Below are positions 49,161 to 58,008 of a DNA stretch of 64,000 bases, piece by piece. The position numbers and the translations under genes are program-made. Numbering within the stretch: position 1 is the first letter of the stretch; each line of letters opens with the position of its first letter. The notes under the pieces are model-generated. The model worked only from the letters and a program-made list of their open reading frames with translations. It ran no database searches and was not told the origin of the DNA. The stretch spans positions 1 through 64,000 of the forward strand of contig CACWJZ010000012.1 in NCBI GenBank assembly GCA_902761365.1. The letters run 5' to 3'. The stretch comes from an uncultured Eubacteriales bacterium. Its GTDB lineage: Bacteria > Bacillota > Clostridia > Christensenellales > CAG-138.

Positions 49161-50516
49161 ATGGAACGACAGGCCACCATGGTGAAGGATATGACCACGG
49201 GGAAGGTGGTGCCGCTGCTGCTGCGGTTCGCCTTCCCGCTGTTCGTGTCCAACGCCCTGCAGGCGGTGTACAACGTGGTGGATATGGTGGTGGTGGGCAA
49301 CTACATCGGCAAGGCCGGCATGTCCGCCGTGTCCATCGGCGGCGATCTCTTGCACCTGTTGACCTTCGTGGCCATGGGCTTCTGCTCCGCCGGCCAGGTG
49401 ATCATCGCCCGAGCCGTGGGCGAACGGCGGCCCGAGGACATCCAGAAGACCATCGGCACCATGTTCACCTTCCTGCTGTCGGTGTCGGCGGCCATCGCCG
49501 TGGTGTGCTACCTGCTGCGCGCTTCCCTGCTCACTTGGCTCAACACCCCCGCCGCCGCCCGGGATTACGCCATGGACTACCTGGTGACCTGCGTGTGCGG
49601 CCTAATCTTCATCTACGGCTACAACATCGTGAGCGCCATCCTGCGCGGCATGGGCGACAGCAAGCGGCCCTTCCTGTTCATCGCCGTGGCCGCCATCCTG
49701 AACATGGTGCTGGACGTGCTGTTCGTGCAGTATTTCCATATGGAGGTCTTCGGGGCGGCCCTGGCCACGGTCATCGGCCAGGGGGTCAGCTTCCTGGCGT
49801 CCCTGGTCTACCTGTACCGGCGGCGGATCAGCTTCGGCTTCGACTTCAAGCCCGCCAGCTTCCGCATCGACGGGCCCGCCTTTCGGCGGCTGCTGGCCCT
49901 GGGCATCCCCATGGCCATCCAGGCGGCGGCGGTGAACCTGTCCAAGATCGTACTCATGTCCTGGATCAACCTGTTCGACGTGACCTATTCCGCCCTCGCC
50001 GGCATCTTCAACAAGCTGAACACCATGTGCGGCGTCATCTCCCAGTCCTTCACCACGGCGGGCAGCACCATGGTGGGCCAGAACCTGGGCGCCCGGAAGT
50101 ACCGGCGGGTCAACCAAACGCTGTTGACCATCCTGCTCATCGGCCTGGGCTTCGCCACCCTCTTCACGATCGTCATGCTCCTGTGGCCCGCGGGCGTTTA
50201 CGGCATGTTCACCCCGGATGCGGACGTGCTCGGCGTGGCCGCGGTGCTGACCCTCCCCGTCATCCTCAACTTCTTCGGCGCAGGCACCCGGTGCGTGGCC
50301 TTCTCCCTCATCAACGGCTCCGGCAAGGCGAAGCTGAACCTGGCGGTGGCCATCATCGACGGCATGATCAGCCGGATCGGCCTCGCGGCCCTGTTCGGGT
50401 TCGCCCTCCACTGGGACTGCTTCGGGTTTTGGATGGGCGACGCCCTGGCCGGCTTCATGCCCCTGTTGATCGGCGGCGCGTTCTATCTGTTCGGAAGCTG
50501 GAAAACCAAGGAATAA
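49161..50516 (+). CDS. MATE family efflux transporter (third copy)
   Basis: 451 residues with 12 membrane segments. The start MERQATMVKDMTTGKVVPLL and motifs FVSNALQAVYNVVDMVVVGN, ILRGMGDSKRPFLFIAVAAI and VGQNLGARKYRRVNQT fit the MATE family. ATG 49161 is placed after a GGGGGACG-type weak site and the promoter at 49101-49129. It is divergent from the membrane-bound XRE regulator. Confidence 0.92.
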   Translation: MERQATMVKDMTTGKVVPLLLRFAFPLFVSNALQAVYNVVDMVVVGNYIGKAGMSAVSIGGDLLHLLTFVAMGFCSAGQVIIARAVGERRPEDIQKTIGTMFTFLLSVSAAIAVVCYLLRASLLTWLNTPAAARDYAMDYLVTCVCGLIFIYGYNIVSAILRGMGDSKRPFLFIAVAAILNMVLDVLFVQYFHMEVFGAALATVIGQGVSFLASLVYLYRRRISFGFDFKPASFRIDGPAFRRLLALGIPMAIQAAAVNLSKIVLMSWINLFDVTYSALAGIFNKLNTMCGVISQSFTTAGSTMVGQNLGARKYRRVNQTLLTILLIGLGFATLFTIVMLLWPAGVYGMFTPDADVLGVAAVLTLPVILNFFGAGTRCVAFSLINGSGKAKLNLAVAIIDGMISRIGLAALFGFALHWDCFGFWMGDALAGFMPLLIGGAFYLFGSWKTKE

Positions 50517-50520
50517 AAAA

Positions 50521-50656
50521 CACCCTTCTCGTTAGAAAGGGTGCAAGCCAAATAACTATCTATTGGGACAATCTGTTCCCCAACCATACCTATTCTCCCA
50601 ATAGCGCTTTTCTTTTTCGCGCACCTTTTTCTTTTCACCGAAAAGAAAAAGGTGCG
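50521..50656. repeat. composite palindromic element, copy 3
   Basis: Three hairpins as in copy 1: CACCCTT/AAGGGTG near 50525-50548, a middle hairpin CTATTGGGA ... TCCCAATAG (about 50559-50605), and a perfect 17-bp third hairpin with arms 50620-50636 and 50640-50656 around an ACC loop. Compared with copy 1 the outer stem is changed on both strands. Lies between the convergent MATE and YerC genes. Confidence 0.8.
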
Positions 50657-50664
50657 AAAAAACT

Positions 50665-50946
50665 TCATTCCTCCCTACGTATCATCCGCACATACCCCGT
50701 CCCGTGCCGGACACAGCGGGAGACCCGGGACAGGGTGGCCGAGGAGATGTCCACGGCCTCGATGACCTGCAGGTAGGTCTTCCCCTCCAGGAGCAGCCGG
50801 GCCGCCGCCAGGCGCTCGGCCATGTTCTCCACCTCCTTCTCGGTACACAGATCCGCAAAGAAGGCGGCGCAATCCTCCTGGGTGCGCAGCTTCAGAATGG
50901 TGTCGAACAGCTCCGGGATCAGTTCCTCGCTCGATCGCTTATCCAT
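50665..50946 (-). CDS. YerC/YecD family TrpR-related protein
   Basis: 93 residues, all-helical, with the TrpR-like part EVENMAERLAAARLLLEGKT and TYLQVIEAVDISSATLSRVS as helix-turn-helix. This family is widespread in Firmicutes; its members are DNA-binding regulators of unclear ligand. It follows the amino acid ABC ATPase by 34 bases on the same strand, so it may be co-transcribed and could sense the transported amino acid. Confidence 0.92.
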   Translation of the reverse strand: MDKRSSEELIPELFDTILKLRTQEDCAAFFADLCTEKEVENMAERLAAARLLLEGKTYLQVIEAVDISSATLSRVSRCVRHGTGYVRMIRREE

Positions 50947-50980
50947 GGTTCCCTCCCAACCAATGATAGTGTGCGGGGCC

Positions 50981-51715
50981 CTATTGCCGCAAAAACCGCT
51001 GGAGCGCCTCCGTCCTGGGCGCCTCGAATATCTCTTGAGGCGTGCCCAGCTCCGCCACGGTGCCGCCGGACAGGAACGCCACCTGATCGGAGGCCTCCCG
51101 GGCGAAGGCCATCTCGTGGGTGACCACGATCATGGTCCGTCCCTCCGTTCGCAAGAGGCGGATCACATTCAGCACCTCCTTGGTGAGCAGGGGGTCCAGG
51201 GCACTGGTGGGCTCGTCGAAGCAGAGCACGTCCGGCTCCATGGCCAGGGCCCGGGCGATGGCCGCCCGCTGCTGCTGCCCGCCGGAGAGGGTGATGGGGT
51301 AGCTGTTCGCCTTTTCCCTCAGCCCCACCTTCTCGATCAGGTCCAGGGCCTTCTCCCTCAGCTCCGCCTTCGTCCCCCTCTTCGCCAGGGTGGGTGCCAG
51401 CATCACATTCTCCAGCACGGTATACTGCGGAAACAGGTGGAACGCCTGGAACACCAGCCCGAAGGCCCGTTTTGTGGGCTTCTGCCCCCTGGCCCTGACC
51501 CGGGTGGCGTCGAAGAGCGTCTCCCCCTTCAACCGGATTATACCACGATCCGGCGTCTCAAGGAAGTTCAAACAGCGCAAAAATGTGGTTTTTCCCTCGC
51601 CGGAAGGGCCGATCACGGACAAAATCTGCCCCTGCTCCAGGGACAGGTTCACGTCGTGGAGCACGTCCGTCTCGCCGAAGCGCTTGCCCAGGCCCTCTAT
51701 CTCCAAATACGCCAT
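50981..51715 (-). CDS. polar amino acid ABC transporter ATP-binding protein (GlnQ-like)
   Basis: 244 residues, standard for GlnQ/HisP. Walker A GPSGEGKTT (Glu replaces the usual Ser/Cys at the fifth place), Q-loop VFQAFHLFPQYTVLENVMLA, signature LSGGQQQRAAIARALAM, Walker B LCFDEPTSALDP and switch VTHEMAFAREAS. Energises the permease encoded upstream in the operon. Confidence 0.93.
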   Translation of the reverse strand: MAYLEIEGLGKRFGETDVLHDVNLSLEQGQILSVIGPSGEGKTTFLRCLNFLETPDRGIIRLKGETLFDATRVRARGQKPTKRAFGLVFQAFHLFPQYTVLENVMLAPTLAKRGTKAELREKALDLIEKVGLREKANSYPITLSGGQQQRAAIARALAMEPDVLCFDEPTSALDPLLTKEVLNVIRLLRTEGRTMIVVTHEMAFAREASDQVAFLSGGTVAELGTPQEIFEAPRTEALQRFLRQ

Positions 51716-51725
51716 AGGCCCCTCC

Positions 51726-52385
51726 TCACTCGAAATAGCTCAGCCGCTTCTCCTCCCGGCGGAGGAGCCAGGAGAGGAAGCCGGAGAAGAGCAGATAGAA
51801 CACGCCCGTGAGCAGCAGCGGCCAGATGAGGCCGTGGGATTTGATATAGGCCTGGCCCGCGTAGGTCAGCTCGTAGATGGCGATGATGCGGGCCAGGCAG
51901 GTGTCCTTCACCAGGGTGATGATCTCGTTGCCCATGGGCGGCAGGATGCGTTTGTAGACCTGCCGGAGCTGGACCCGGAAGAAGATCTGGCGCCGCGTCA
52001 TGCCCAGGACCTGGCCCGCCTCCCGCTGGCCCCGGGGGATGCTCTCGATGCCGCCCCGGTAGATCTCGGAGAAGTAGCAGGCGTAGTTGATGATGAAGGC
52101 CACCGCCGCCGCGCTCATGCGGCCCGCGGTCCCGCCTCCCCACAGATGGGAGCCGTTGTTGAGCAGGCCGGGGCCATAGTAGACCACGATGAGCTGCAGC
52201 ATGAGGGGCGTGCCCCGGATGACCCAGACCAAGCCCCGGACGGCCTCCCGCAGGGGCCGCCACCGGTTCATGGACCCGAACGCGATCACCAGGCCCAGCG
52301 GCAGGGCCCCCAGGAGCGTGTAGCAGAACAGCTGCAGCGACTGCCCGAAGCCGCCCAGCAGGGAGAGCAGGACTTCCCGCAGCAT
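51726..52385 (-). CDS. polar amino acid ABC transporter permease
   Basis: 219 residues, five membrane segments of the HisM/GlnP type. The coupling motif is RGGIESIPRGQREAGQVLGM followed by TRRQIFFRVQLRQVYKRILP. A homodimer is expected because only one permease gene is present. Confidence 0.93.
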   Translation of the reverse strand: MLREVLLSLLGGFGQSLQLFCYTLLGALPLGLVIAFGSMNRWRPLREAVRGLVWVIRGTPLMLQLIVVYYGPGLLNNGSHLWGGGTAGRMSAAAVAFIINYACYFSEIYRGGIESIPRGQREAGQVLGMTRRQIFFRVQLRQVYKRILPPMGNEIITLVKDTCLARIIAIYELTYAGQAYIKSHGLIWPLLLTGVFYLLFSGFLSWLLRREEKRLSYFE

Positions 52386-52391
52386 GGCGGC

Positions 52392-53174
52392 TTACCGGGC
52401 GATGAGCTTGGTGTCGATGCCGTATTTGACAGCGAGCTCAGCCAGGCTCCCGTCCTTGAACTTGGCGTCCAGGAAGGCGTCCAGCTTGGCGGCCAAATCG
52501 CTCCCCTTGCGGAAGCCCACGCCGTATTCCTCCGCGTTCAGGCCCTCCACCTGGACCAGATCGGGGTAGCTGGTGCCCTCGCCGATCATGGCGCCGGCCA
52601 TGAGCTGGTCGATGATGCAGGCGTCGCTGGCGCCGGAGGCCACCTCCAGCAGGGCGTCGCCCTGGGATTGTATGGAAGCGATCTTCCAGCCCTTCTCCTT
52701 GGCCAGCTCCTCCGCGGCGGACCCTGCCTCCACGGCGAAGGTCAAAGTCCCGTAGTCCAGGCCCGCAGCCTTATCCTTGGGGGCCACCACCACCTGGGCG
52801 TTGCCGCAGTAGGGCTTGCTGGTCTCCATGGCCGCCTTGACGCCGTCGGTCAGCGTCATACCGTTCCAGACGCAGTCGATGTTGCCGGCGTCCAGCTCCA
52901 GGGTCTTGTTGTCCCAGTCGATGACGGTGAACTCCGCCTTGACGCCCAGGCTCTCCGCGAAGGCCTTGGCAAGATCGGCGTCGAAGCCGACCCACTCCCC
53001 GTTTTCGCCCACGAAGTCCATGGGTGCAAAGTCTGTGATGCCGACGATCAGCTTGCCGTTGGCTTTGATGGTGTCAGAATCCGCCTTCTTTGCCGCCTCC
53101 TTGGGCTTCGAGCAGCCCGCCAGGGCCGAGAGGACCAGCAGCACAGCGATCAGAATGGAAAGCATTTTTTTCAT
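52392..53174 (-). CDS. polar amino acid-binding lipoprotein
   Basis: 260 residues. The signal peptide ends in LSALAGC (lipobox), then the SBP_bac_3 fold: LIVGITDFAPMDFVGENGEW, VGFDADLAKAFAESLGV, DWDNKTLELDAGNIDCVWNG and MTLTDGVKAAMETSKPY, matching the ligand-binding Arg/Asp frame poorly enough that the amino acid cannot be named. First gene of the operon behind the promoter at 53207-53235. Confidence 0.93.
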   Translation of the reverse strand: MKKMLSILIAVLLVLSALAGCSKPKEAAKKADSDTIKANGKLIVGITDFAPMDFVGENGEWVGFDADLAKAFAESLGVKAEFTVIDWDNKTLELDAGNIDCVWNGMTLTDGVKAAMETSKPYCGNAQVVVAPKDKAAGLDYGTLTFAVEAGSAAEELAKEKGWKIASIQSQGDALLEVASGASDACIIDQLMAGAMIGEGTSYPDLVQVEGLNAEEYGVGFRKGSDLAAKLDAFLDAKFKDGSLAELAVKYGIDTKLIAR

Positions 53175-53206
53175 TTTGGGTATCTCCTTGCCTGTGTAAT
53201 GACCGT

Positions 53207-53235
53207 AGTATACTTTATTACGCTAAAGTTGTAAA
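53207..53235 (-). promoter_or_regulatory. sigma-A promoter of the amino acid ABC operon
   Basis: Minus strand: TTTACA (53235-53230), 17-bp spacer, TATACT (53212-53207). Confidence 0.75.
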
Positions 53236-53290
53236 GTGTTTTTTGCAAATTTCTTCCATCTTTTTTTCTTCGGTCCCCCAGGACCTCATC

Positions 53291-53319
53291 TTGCAACCGG
53301 GCCGGAAAGCCGATATACT
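53291..53319 (+). promoter_or_regulatory. sigma-A promoter of the thiol peroxidase gene
   Basis: TTGCAA (53291-53296), 17-bp spacer, TATACT (53314-53319); AGGAGGA precedes ATG 53351. Confidence 0.75.
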
Positions 53320-53350
53320 GAGAAAAAGCGATCTGAAGGAGGAAGGATTC

Positions 53351-53815
53351 ATGTTGGAAGCGGGCAAAAAAGCGCCTGAGTTCGCGCTGCCGGACAAGGA
53401 CGGAAACACCGTGAGGCTCTCGGACTATTTGGGCAGGAAGGTGGTGCTGTATTTCTATCCCAAGGACAACACGCCCGGCTGCACCCGTCAGGCATGCGCC
53501 TTCGCCGGGGCCTACGCCGCCTTTCGGGACCGGAACGTGGCCGTGATCGGCGTCAGCAAGGATTCCGTGGCCTCCCATGTCAAGTTTGCAGAGAAATACG
53601 ATCTGCCCTTCGTCCTGCTCTCCGACCCGGAGCGCCAGGCCATCGAGGCTTACGGCGTGTGGCAAGAGAAGAAGAACTACGGCAAGGTCAGCATGGGCGT
53701 GGTCCGCTCCACCTTCCTCATCGACGAAAACGGCATCATCGAAAAGGTCATGCCCAAGGTGAAGCCAGACACCAACGCCGCCGAGATATTGGCGTATCTC
53801 GCCAACGGGAAATGA
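53351..53815 (+). CDS. bcp: thioredoxin-dependent thiol peroxidase (BCP/PrxQ)
   Basis: 154 residues, normal for bacterioferritin comigratory protein. The peroxidatic Cys (about 44) and resolving Cys (about 49) are in TPGCTRQACAF, the atypical two-Cys PrxQ arrangement. VKFAEKYDLPFVLLSDPER and GVVRSTFLIDENG complete the fold. It reduces hydrogen peroxide and organic peroxides in the cytoplasm, useful to an anaerobe exposed to oxygen. The esterase gene follows after 10 bases. Confidence 0.95.
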   Translation: MLEAGKKAPEFALPDKDGNTVRLSDYLGRKVVLYFYPKDNTPGCTRQACAFAGAYAAFRDRNVAVIGVSKDSVASHVKFAEKYDLPFVLLSDPERQAIEAYGVWQEKKNYGKVSMGVVRSTFLIDENGIIEKVMPKVKPDTNAAEILAYLANGK

Positions 53816-53825
53816 GGCATCGGCT

Positions 53826-55592
53826 ATGGTCGGATTCGGGATCGTGACGGGGCTGCTGTTTCTGCTGATGGCGGCGGTGCTGGAGCTGAACAAGAACACC
53901 CTGCCGGGCTTTGGGCTGCTCCTGGCGGCCACGGTGGTCTTCTGGGTCGTGTTCTCGAAATGGCTCCAGGGGGGCAAGTGGTACGGGAAGCTCCTGGGCT
54001 ATGTGGGGTATATAGCCGTCTTCGGACTGATCCTGTTCCTCACCTGGCCGCCCATCCGCGCCGTGCCCGCCTACGAGGGGAAGACGCCGGTGTACACGGG
54101 GACGGTGCACCTTGACCAGGGAGACGTGCGGGGCGTGGTCATTGGGGACGGCGCCGTGGAGCTGTACGCGGGCATCCCCTATGCCCAGCCGCCCGTGGGC
54201 GAGCTTCGGTGGAAGGAGCCCCAGGACCCCCTGCCCTGGGAGGGCCTGCTGACGGCGGATCATTTTGCGCCCATGTGCATGCAGCCCACCCACCTGCCCA
54301 TCTACGACAGCCTGACCCGGATCATCGGGTTCCACGACTATAAGATCTCGCTGCACGACAACTATGTGGCGCCGGTCAGCGAGGACGGGCTCTATGTGAA
54401 CGTGTGGAAGCCCGCCGGGGACGGGCAGGGGCTGCCGGTGCTGGTGTATATCCATGGCGGCACCCTGCAGACTGGCCAGCCCTGGTACGCGGACTACGCG
54501 GGGACGGGCCTCGCCAAGAAAGGGCTGGTGGTGGTGAACCTGGGCTACCGGCTGGGGGTGTTCGGGTATCTGGCCGACGAGGGGCTGGCCGCGGAGTCGG
54601 CCCACGGGACCACGGGCAACTACGGGCTGCTGGATCAGATCAAGGCCCTCGAATGGGTGCGGGACAACGTCGCTGCCTTCGGCGGGGACCCTGGCAACGT
54701 GACCCTGGCCGGGGAGAGCGCCGGGGCCGCCAGCGTCAGCGCTTTGTGCACGTCGCCGCTCGCCAAGGGGCTGTTCCGGCGGGTGATTTTGGAGAGCTCC
54801 ACCGTGGCCAGCGTGGAGCCGCCCCACTCCTTCCGCAGCAGGGAGGACGCCCTCACCTCCGGCAGGGAGCTGAAGGCCCGGTACGGCGCCGAGACCCCGG
54901 CGGAGCTCCGGGCCCTGAGCGCGCAGCGGATCGTGAACGAGGCGTATACCCAGCATTACATGACCGTGGACGGGTACGCGCTCACCGAAACGCCCTACGC
55001 CTCCTATCAAAAGGGCGCGCACAACGAGGAGGCCATCCTCCACGGCTACAACGCGGAGGAGAGCGGGCCGTTCATCCTGTTCGACCATGGGAACCTGAAG
55101 AACTACGAAACGAAGATAAGGACCTATTTCAAGGAGTACGCGGACCAGGTGCTGGCCCTGTACCGCCCCGCCACCGACGGGGAGGCCGACAGCTGCTGGG
55201 CGCAGATCTACGGGGCGGTGTTCTTCAACTACCCCCATTACTGCCTGAATCGGCTGGCCGCCCGCAACGGCATTCCGGCCTATGAGTACTGCTTCAGCAA
55301 GCACAACGGGTGCCTAGGCTGCTGGCACAGCGGCGAGCTGCCCTACTTCTACGGGAACATCCCCGCGGACTCGAAGCTCTTCGACGTGGGGGACCGGGCC
55401 CTTGAACGGACCATCGTGGGGTACGTGAAGAACTTCGCCGCCACCGGCGATCCCAACGGCCCCGGCCTCCCCGCCTGGGCCGCAGACAGCACCAGCGCCA
55501 CGCTCCTCACCCTGGGGGACAGGGTGGAGATGGCGCCGGAGAAGTACCTGCAGCTGTATGAGATCATGGATGAAATGACCGGGTGGGAATAA
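53826..55592 (+). CDS. membrane-anchored type B carboxylesterase/lipase
   Basis: 588 residues. Three N-terminal hydrophobic segments (about 3-80) precede a type B carboxylesterase domain. The oxyanion-hole motif is VYIHGGTLQTG, the nucleophile elbow GESAGAAS (Ser), and the His is in GCWHSGELPYFYGN. Substrate unknown; this family hydrolyses many esters including p-nitrobenzyl esters. The membrane anchor is unusual for the family and places the enzyme at the cell surface. Confidence 0.88.
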   Translation: MVGFGIVTGLLFLLMAAVLELNKNTLPGFGLLLAATVVFWVVFSKWLQGGKWYGKLLGYVGYIAVFGLILFLTWPPIRAVPAYEGKTPVYTGTVHLDQGDVRGVVIGDGAVELYAGIPYAQPPVGELRWKEPQDPLPWEGLLTADHFAPMCMQPTHLPIYDSLTRIIGFHDYKISLHDNYVAPVSEDGLYVNVWKPAGDGQGLPVLVYIHGGTLQTGQPWYADYAGTGLAKKGLVVVNLGYRLGVFGYLADEGLAAESAHGTTGNYGLLDQIKALEWVRDNVAAFGGDPGNVTLAGESAGAASVSALCTSPLAKGLFRRVILESSTVASVEPPHSFRSREDALTSGRELKARYGAETPAELRALSAQRIVNEAYTQHYMTVDGYALTETPYASYQKGAHNEEAILHGYNAEESGPFILFDHGNLKNYETKIRTYFKEYADQVLALYRPATDGEADSCWAQIYGAVFFNYPHYCLNRLAARNGIPAYEYCFSKHNGCLGCWHSGELPYFYGNIPADSKLFDVGDRALERTIVGYVKNFAATGDPNGPGLPAWAADSTSATLLTLGDRVEMAPEKYLQLYEIMDEMTGWE

Positions 55593-55604
55593 GCTTGTTT
55601 ATCC

Positions 55605-55734
55605 GTACTTTTTCTTTTCGGGTGAAAAGAAAAAGTACCAAAAAGAAAAGCCAAATGGGATAAAATGAAGGGTTGACCATTATCTTATCCCATATAAAGT
55701 TCTTTGGGTCTGCACCCTTTCTTTCAAGAAAGGG
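55605..55734. repeat. composite palindromic element, copy 4 (most complete)
   Basis: Hairpin A: perfect 15-bp arms 55605-55619 and 55624-55638 around GGGT. Hairpin B: ATGGGATAA (55655-55663) with TTATCCCAT (55685-55693). Hairpin C: CCCTTTCTT (55715-55723) with AAGAAAGGG (55726-55734), led by AAAGTTCTTTGGG. It fills the gap between two convergent hydrolase genes. Confidence 0.85.
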
Positions 55735-55747
55735 CGCGTGCTTTGTT

Positions 55748-56503
55748 CTATTCCTTCAATAAATACTCCATAAACACCGGGATGCGCTGCTCCCAGTAGG
55801 CTTCGGAGTGCTGGGCGTCGGGGACCACCCGGGCGTCCACGTGGGCGCCCATGCGGGTGAGTCGCTTGGCGGTGTCAAAGAGCCCGGTCAGGACGCTGGT
55901 GTGCTTGCCCGCCTCGCCGGTGCCCATGTCCATATAGATGCGCGTGGGCGAGCGCAGCGGCGCAGCCGCCTGAAGCTCCTTCTCGTGGTGCCGGGTCGCC
56001 CACAAGCTGGGCGACAGGGCCGCCGCCCGGGAGAAGGTGTTGTTGTAGGCCACGGCGGCGTAGATGGCCATGAGCCCGCCCATGGAGCTGCCCGCGATCA
56101 GGGTGCGCTCTCGGTCAGCCAGCGTCCGATATTCTCGGTCGATGCGGGGCTTGAGCTCGTTCACGAACCAGTCCATGGTCAGCTGCCCCCGTGCCGGGAA
56201 CATCAGTTTCCCCTTCCACCAGATGTCGTAGGGCGTGTATTCGCTCATGCGGTTGTCGCCCTCGGGGTTGCATTCCACCGCCACCAGGATCAACGGCAGC
56301 TTCGACTTCTCCAGGTATTCCTTCATGCCCCAGCTCTTGCCGTAGGTGGCGTGGCTGTCGTAGAACACGTTGTGCCCGTCGAACATATAGAGCACCGGGT
56401 AGCGCTCCTCGCTCTGCTCGTACCCCTTGGGGGTGTAGATATACAGCCGCCGGGGTTTCTTGGTGGGCAGGGTGGGGATCTGGATCTTCTCTACGCGGAT
56501 CAT
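55748..56503 (-). CDS. alpha/beta hydrolase, esterase D/Fes-like family
   Basis: 251 residues. The nucleophile motif is AGSSMGGLMA (Ser) and the His lies in PDAQHSEAYW near the C-terminus; MFDGHNVFYDSHATYGKSWG near residue 45 is typical for the putative-esterase (esterase D, enterochelin esterase) group. No signal peptide. It has its own promoter (56539-56567). Confidence 0.88.
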   Translation of the reverse strand: MIRVEKIQIPTLPTKKPRRLYIYTPKGYEQSEERYPVLYMFDGHNVFYDSHATYGKSWGMKEYLEKSKLPLILVAVECNPEGDNRMSEYTPYDIWWKGKLMFPARGQLTMDWFVNELKPRIDREYRTLADRERTLIAGSSMGGLMAIYAAVAYNNTFSRAAALSPSLWATRHHEKELQAAAPLRSPTRIYMDMGTGEAGKHTSVLTGLFDTAKRLTRMGAHVDARVVPDAQHSEAYWEQRIPVFMEYLLKE

Positions 56504-56538
56504 GGGCTTTGTCCTCCCTTCCGTTGTCAGTATACAGT

Positions 56539-56567
56539 ATTGTACTCCCCTTGCGTCGGCCCTGCAA
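56539..56567 (-). promoter_or_regulatory. promoter of the esterase D-like gene
   Basis: Minus strand: TTGCAG (56567-56562), 17-bp spacer, TACAAT (56544-56539). Confidence 0.6.
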
Positions 56568-56574
56568 GAGGCAT

Positions 56575-56599
56575 AAAAAAGGCTCCCCGCAGGAAGCCT
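56575..56599 (-). terminator. terminator after the unknown secreted protein
   Basis: Minus strand: AGGCTTCC, loop TGC, GGGGAGCCT (8 pairs with one wobble), then TTTTTT. Confidence 0.8.
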
Positions 56600-56605
56600 G
56601 AATGC

Positions 56606-57934
56606 TTATGGGATGACGCGAACGATCTCAAAATCCACGTCGCCGCTGCCCTCATGGGCGGTGGTCTCCACGGCGACGCGCCCATCGTCCAGGAAATAGG
56701 CGTTTGAATCCTCGCCCACGATCATGCCCCGTACACCCGTCCCTGGATGGAAATAGGTGCCTTTACCTATCCGATAGCTGTCGGCGATCCCGTGGTCGAT
56801 GGGCTTCGAGCCGCCCCACTGAAGGACCGCGCCGTCCGCGCCGTAGAGCACGTAGGCGTCCGGATAATACACATAGTGCTCGTAGGGAGAGCTGAAATCC
56901 AGCTCAGAGTGGATCATCAGCGTCTGCCCATCCTTGACGAGCCGGGTGAACCAGCCCTCCAAGGCTGGATACTGCGCCTCCATGTCCTTGGTTTCCGTCC
57001 AGCCGTCCCGAACGAGGGCCAGGATCACCGAATCCAGGCTCTTGCCCGGGATATACGCAAGATCCCATTCTCCGTATCGCTGACGGCCTAAGGCAAACTC
57101 ATCTATATCCGTCAGTTTCAGGAGGTCGAAGACGGGGGAAAGGTCCAGGCACACCAGTTCATACCTCGTCCGATCATACCGATCCTCGTCCACCCGGGTC
57201 CGCTCTCCAAAGAAGAGCAGCGCCGGCGCTTCTCCGCTTTCATCCACCAGGGCAAAGCCGTTTTTGTTTCCAAGCAGCGCGCAAGGCCACGCCGTGCCGT
57301 CCGGCATGGTGAGGGCACCGGTCATTGCGCCATCCTCGCCCACGGTGATGCTAAGGTTAGCGTGGTGATGCTCTCCCATATCGAAGTAGCGGAACCACGC
57401 TGTGCCCGGCTCCAGGGGCCCAGAAAAAAAGTTGAAGTCGGGATATTGATACGGGGTATGCTTCTCCTTCGTCAGCACCACCCCATCCAGGCCCGCAAAG
57501 GTCAGTATACTCGCGGGATCGTCAACCGCCTTCAGTTCCACCGTGTCGCCTTCCGCCATGATCTTCACCGTTCCGGCGGGCAGGACGGCGGCGGGCTCCG
57601 TGTCGAAGGGTGTGCGGTACATATCCATTTTCAGAAGAAAACCGTCGCCGCCGGCCTCCAACGTAAATATCTCATTGGCGGTGAACAGATACGCCGCGCC
57701 GTCCTCATAGATCATGAGGCGGACGCCGGCGCCGTCTGACCACATGGTGTTTTTTTGATCTTTCAAGGACAGGGGCTTCGCAGCCTCTTTAGTAAGGGCG
57801 CTCCCCTCCTGCACCAGCGTCACGGACACGGGGAGCCGTTGAGGTTCGGCGATGGAGATGTTATTCTTCGCTTGGATCGCGACCAGGCCGCACAGCAGCA
57901 GCGCGGACAGTAAAAATGATGCCAGCTTCGTCAT
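56606..57934 (-). CDS. secreted protein of unknown function
   Basis: 442 residues. The N-terminal signal peptide (FLLSALLLCGLVAIQA) has no clear lipobox. The rest is rich in beta strands, aromatic and acidic residues, with two parts of similar flavour (LMIYEDGAAYLFTANEIF; FRYFDMGEHHHANLSITVGE; AYVLYGADGAVLQWGG). I do not recognise a known domain. AAAAGGAGGG precedes the ATG at 57934. It stands alone between a terminator and the radical SAM gene, which ends 74 bases upstream. Confidence 0.72.
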   Translation of the reverse strand: MTKLASFLLSALLLCGLVAIQAKNNISIAEPQRLPVSVTLVQEGSALTKEAAKPLSLKDQKNTMWSDGAGVRLMIYEDGAAYLFTANEIFTLEAGGDGFLLKMDMYRTPFDTEPAAVLPAGTVKIMAEGDTVELKAVDDPASILTFAGLDGVVLTKEKHTPYQYPDFNFFSGPLEPGTAWFRYFDMGEHHHANLSITVGEDGAMTGALTMPDGTAWPCALLGNKNGFALVDESGEAPALLFFGERTRVDEDRYDRTRYELVCLDLSPVFDLLKLTDIDEFALGRQRYGEWDLAYIPGKSLDSVILALVRDGWTETKDMEAQYPALEGWFTRLVKDGQTLMIHSELDFSSPYEHYVYYPDAYVLYGADGAVLQWGGSKPIDHGIADSYRIGKGTYFHPGTGVRGMIVGEDSNAYFLDDGRVAVETTAHEGSGDVDFEIVRVIP

Positions 57935-58008
57935 GGATCATCCCTCCTTTTCCTATAGCATACCATAGAGTTGCGTCATACTTGCAACATGGATGTTAAC
58001 AATGGGCC

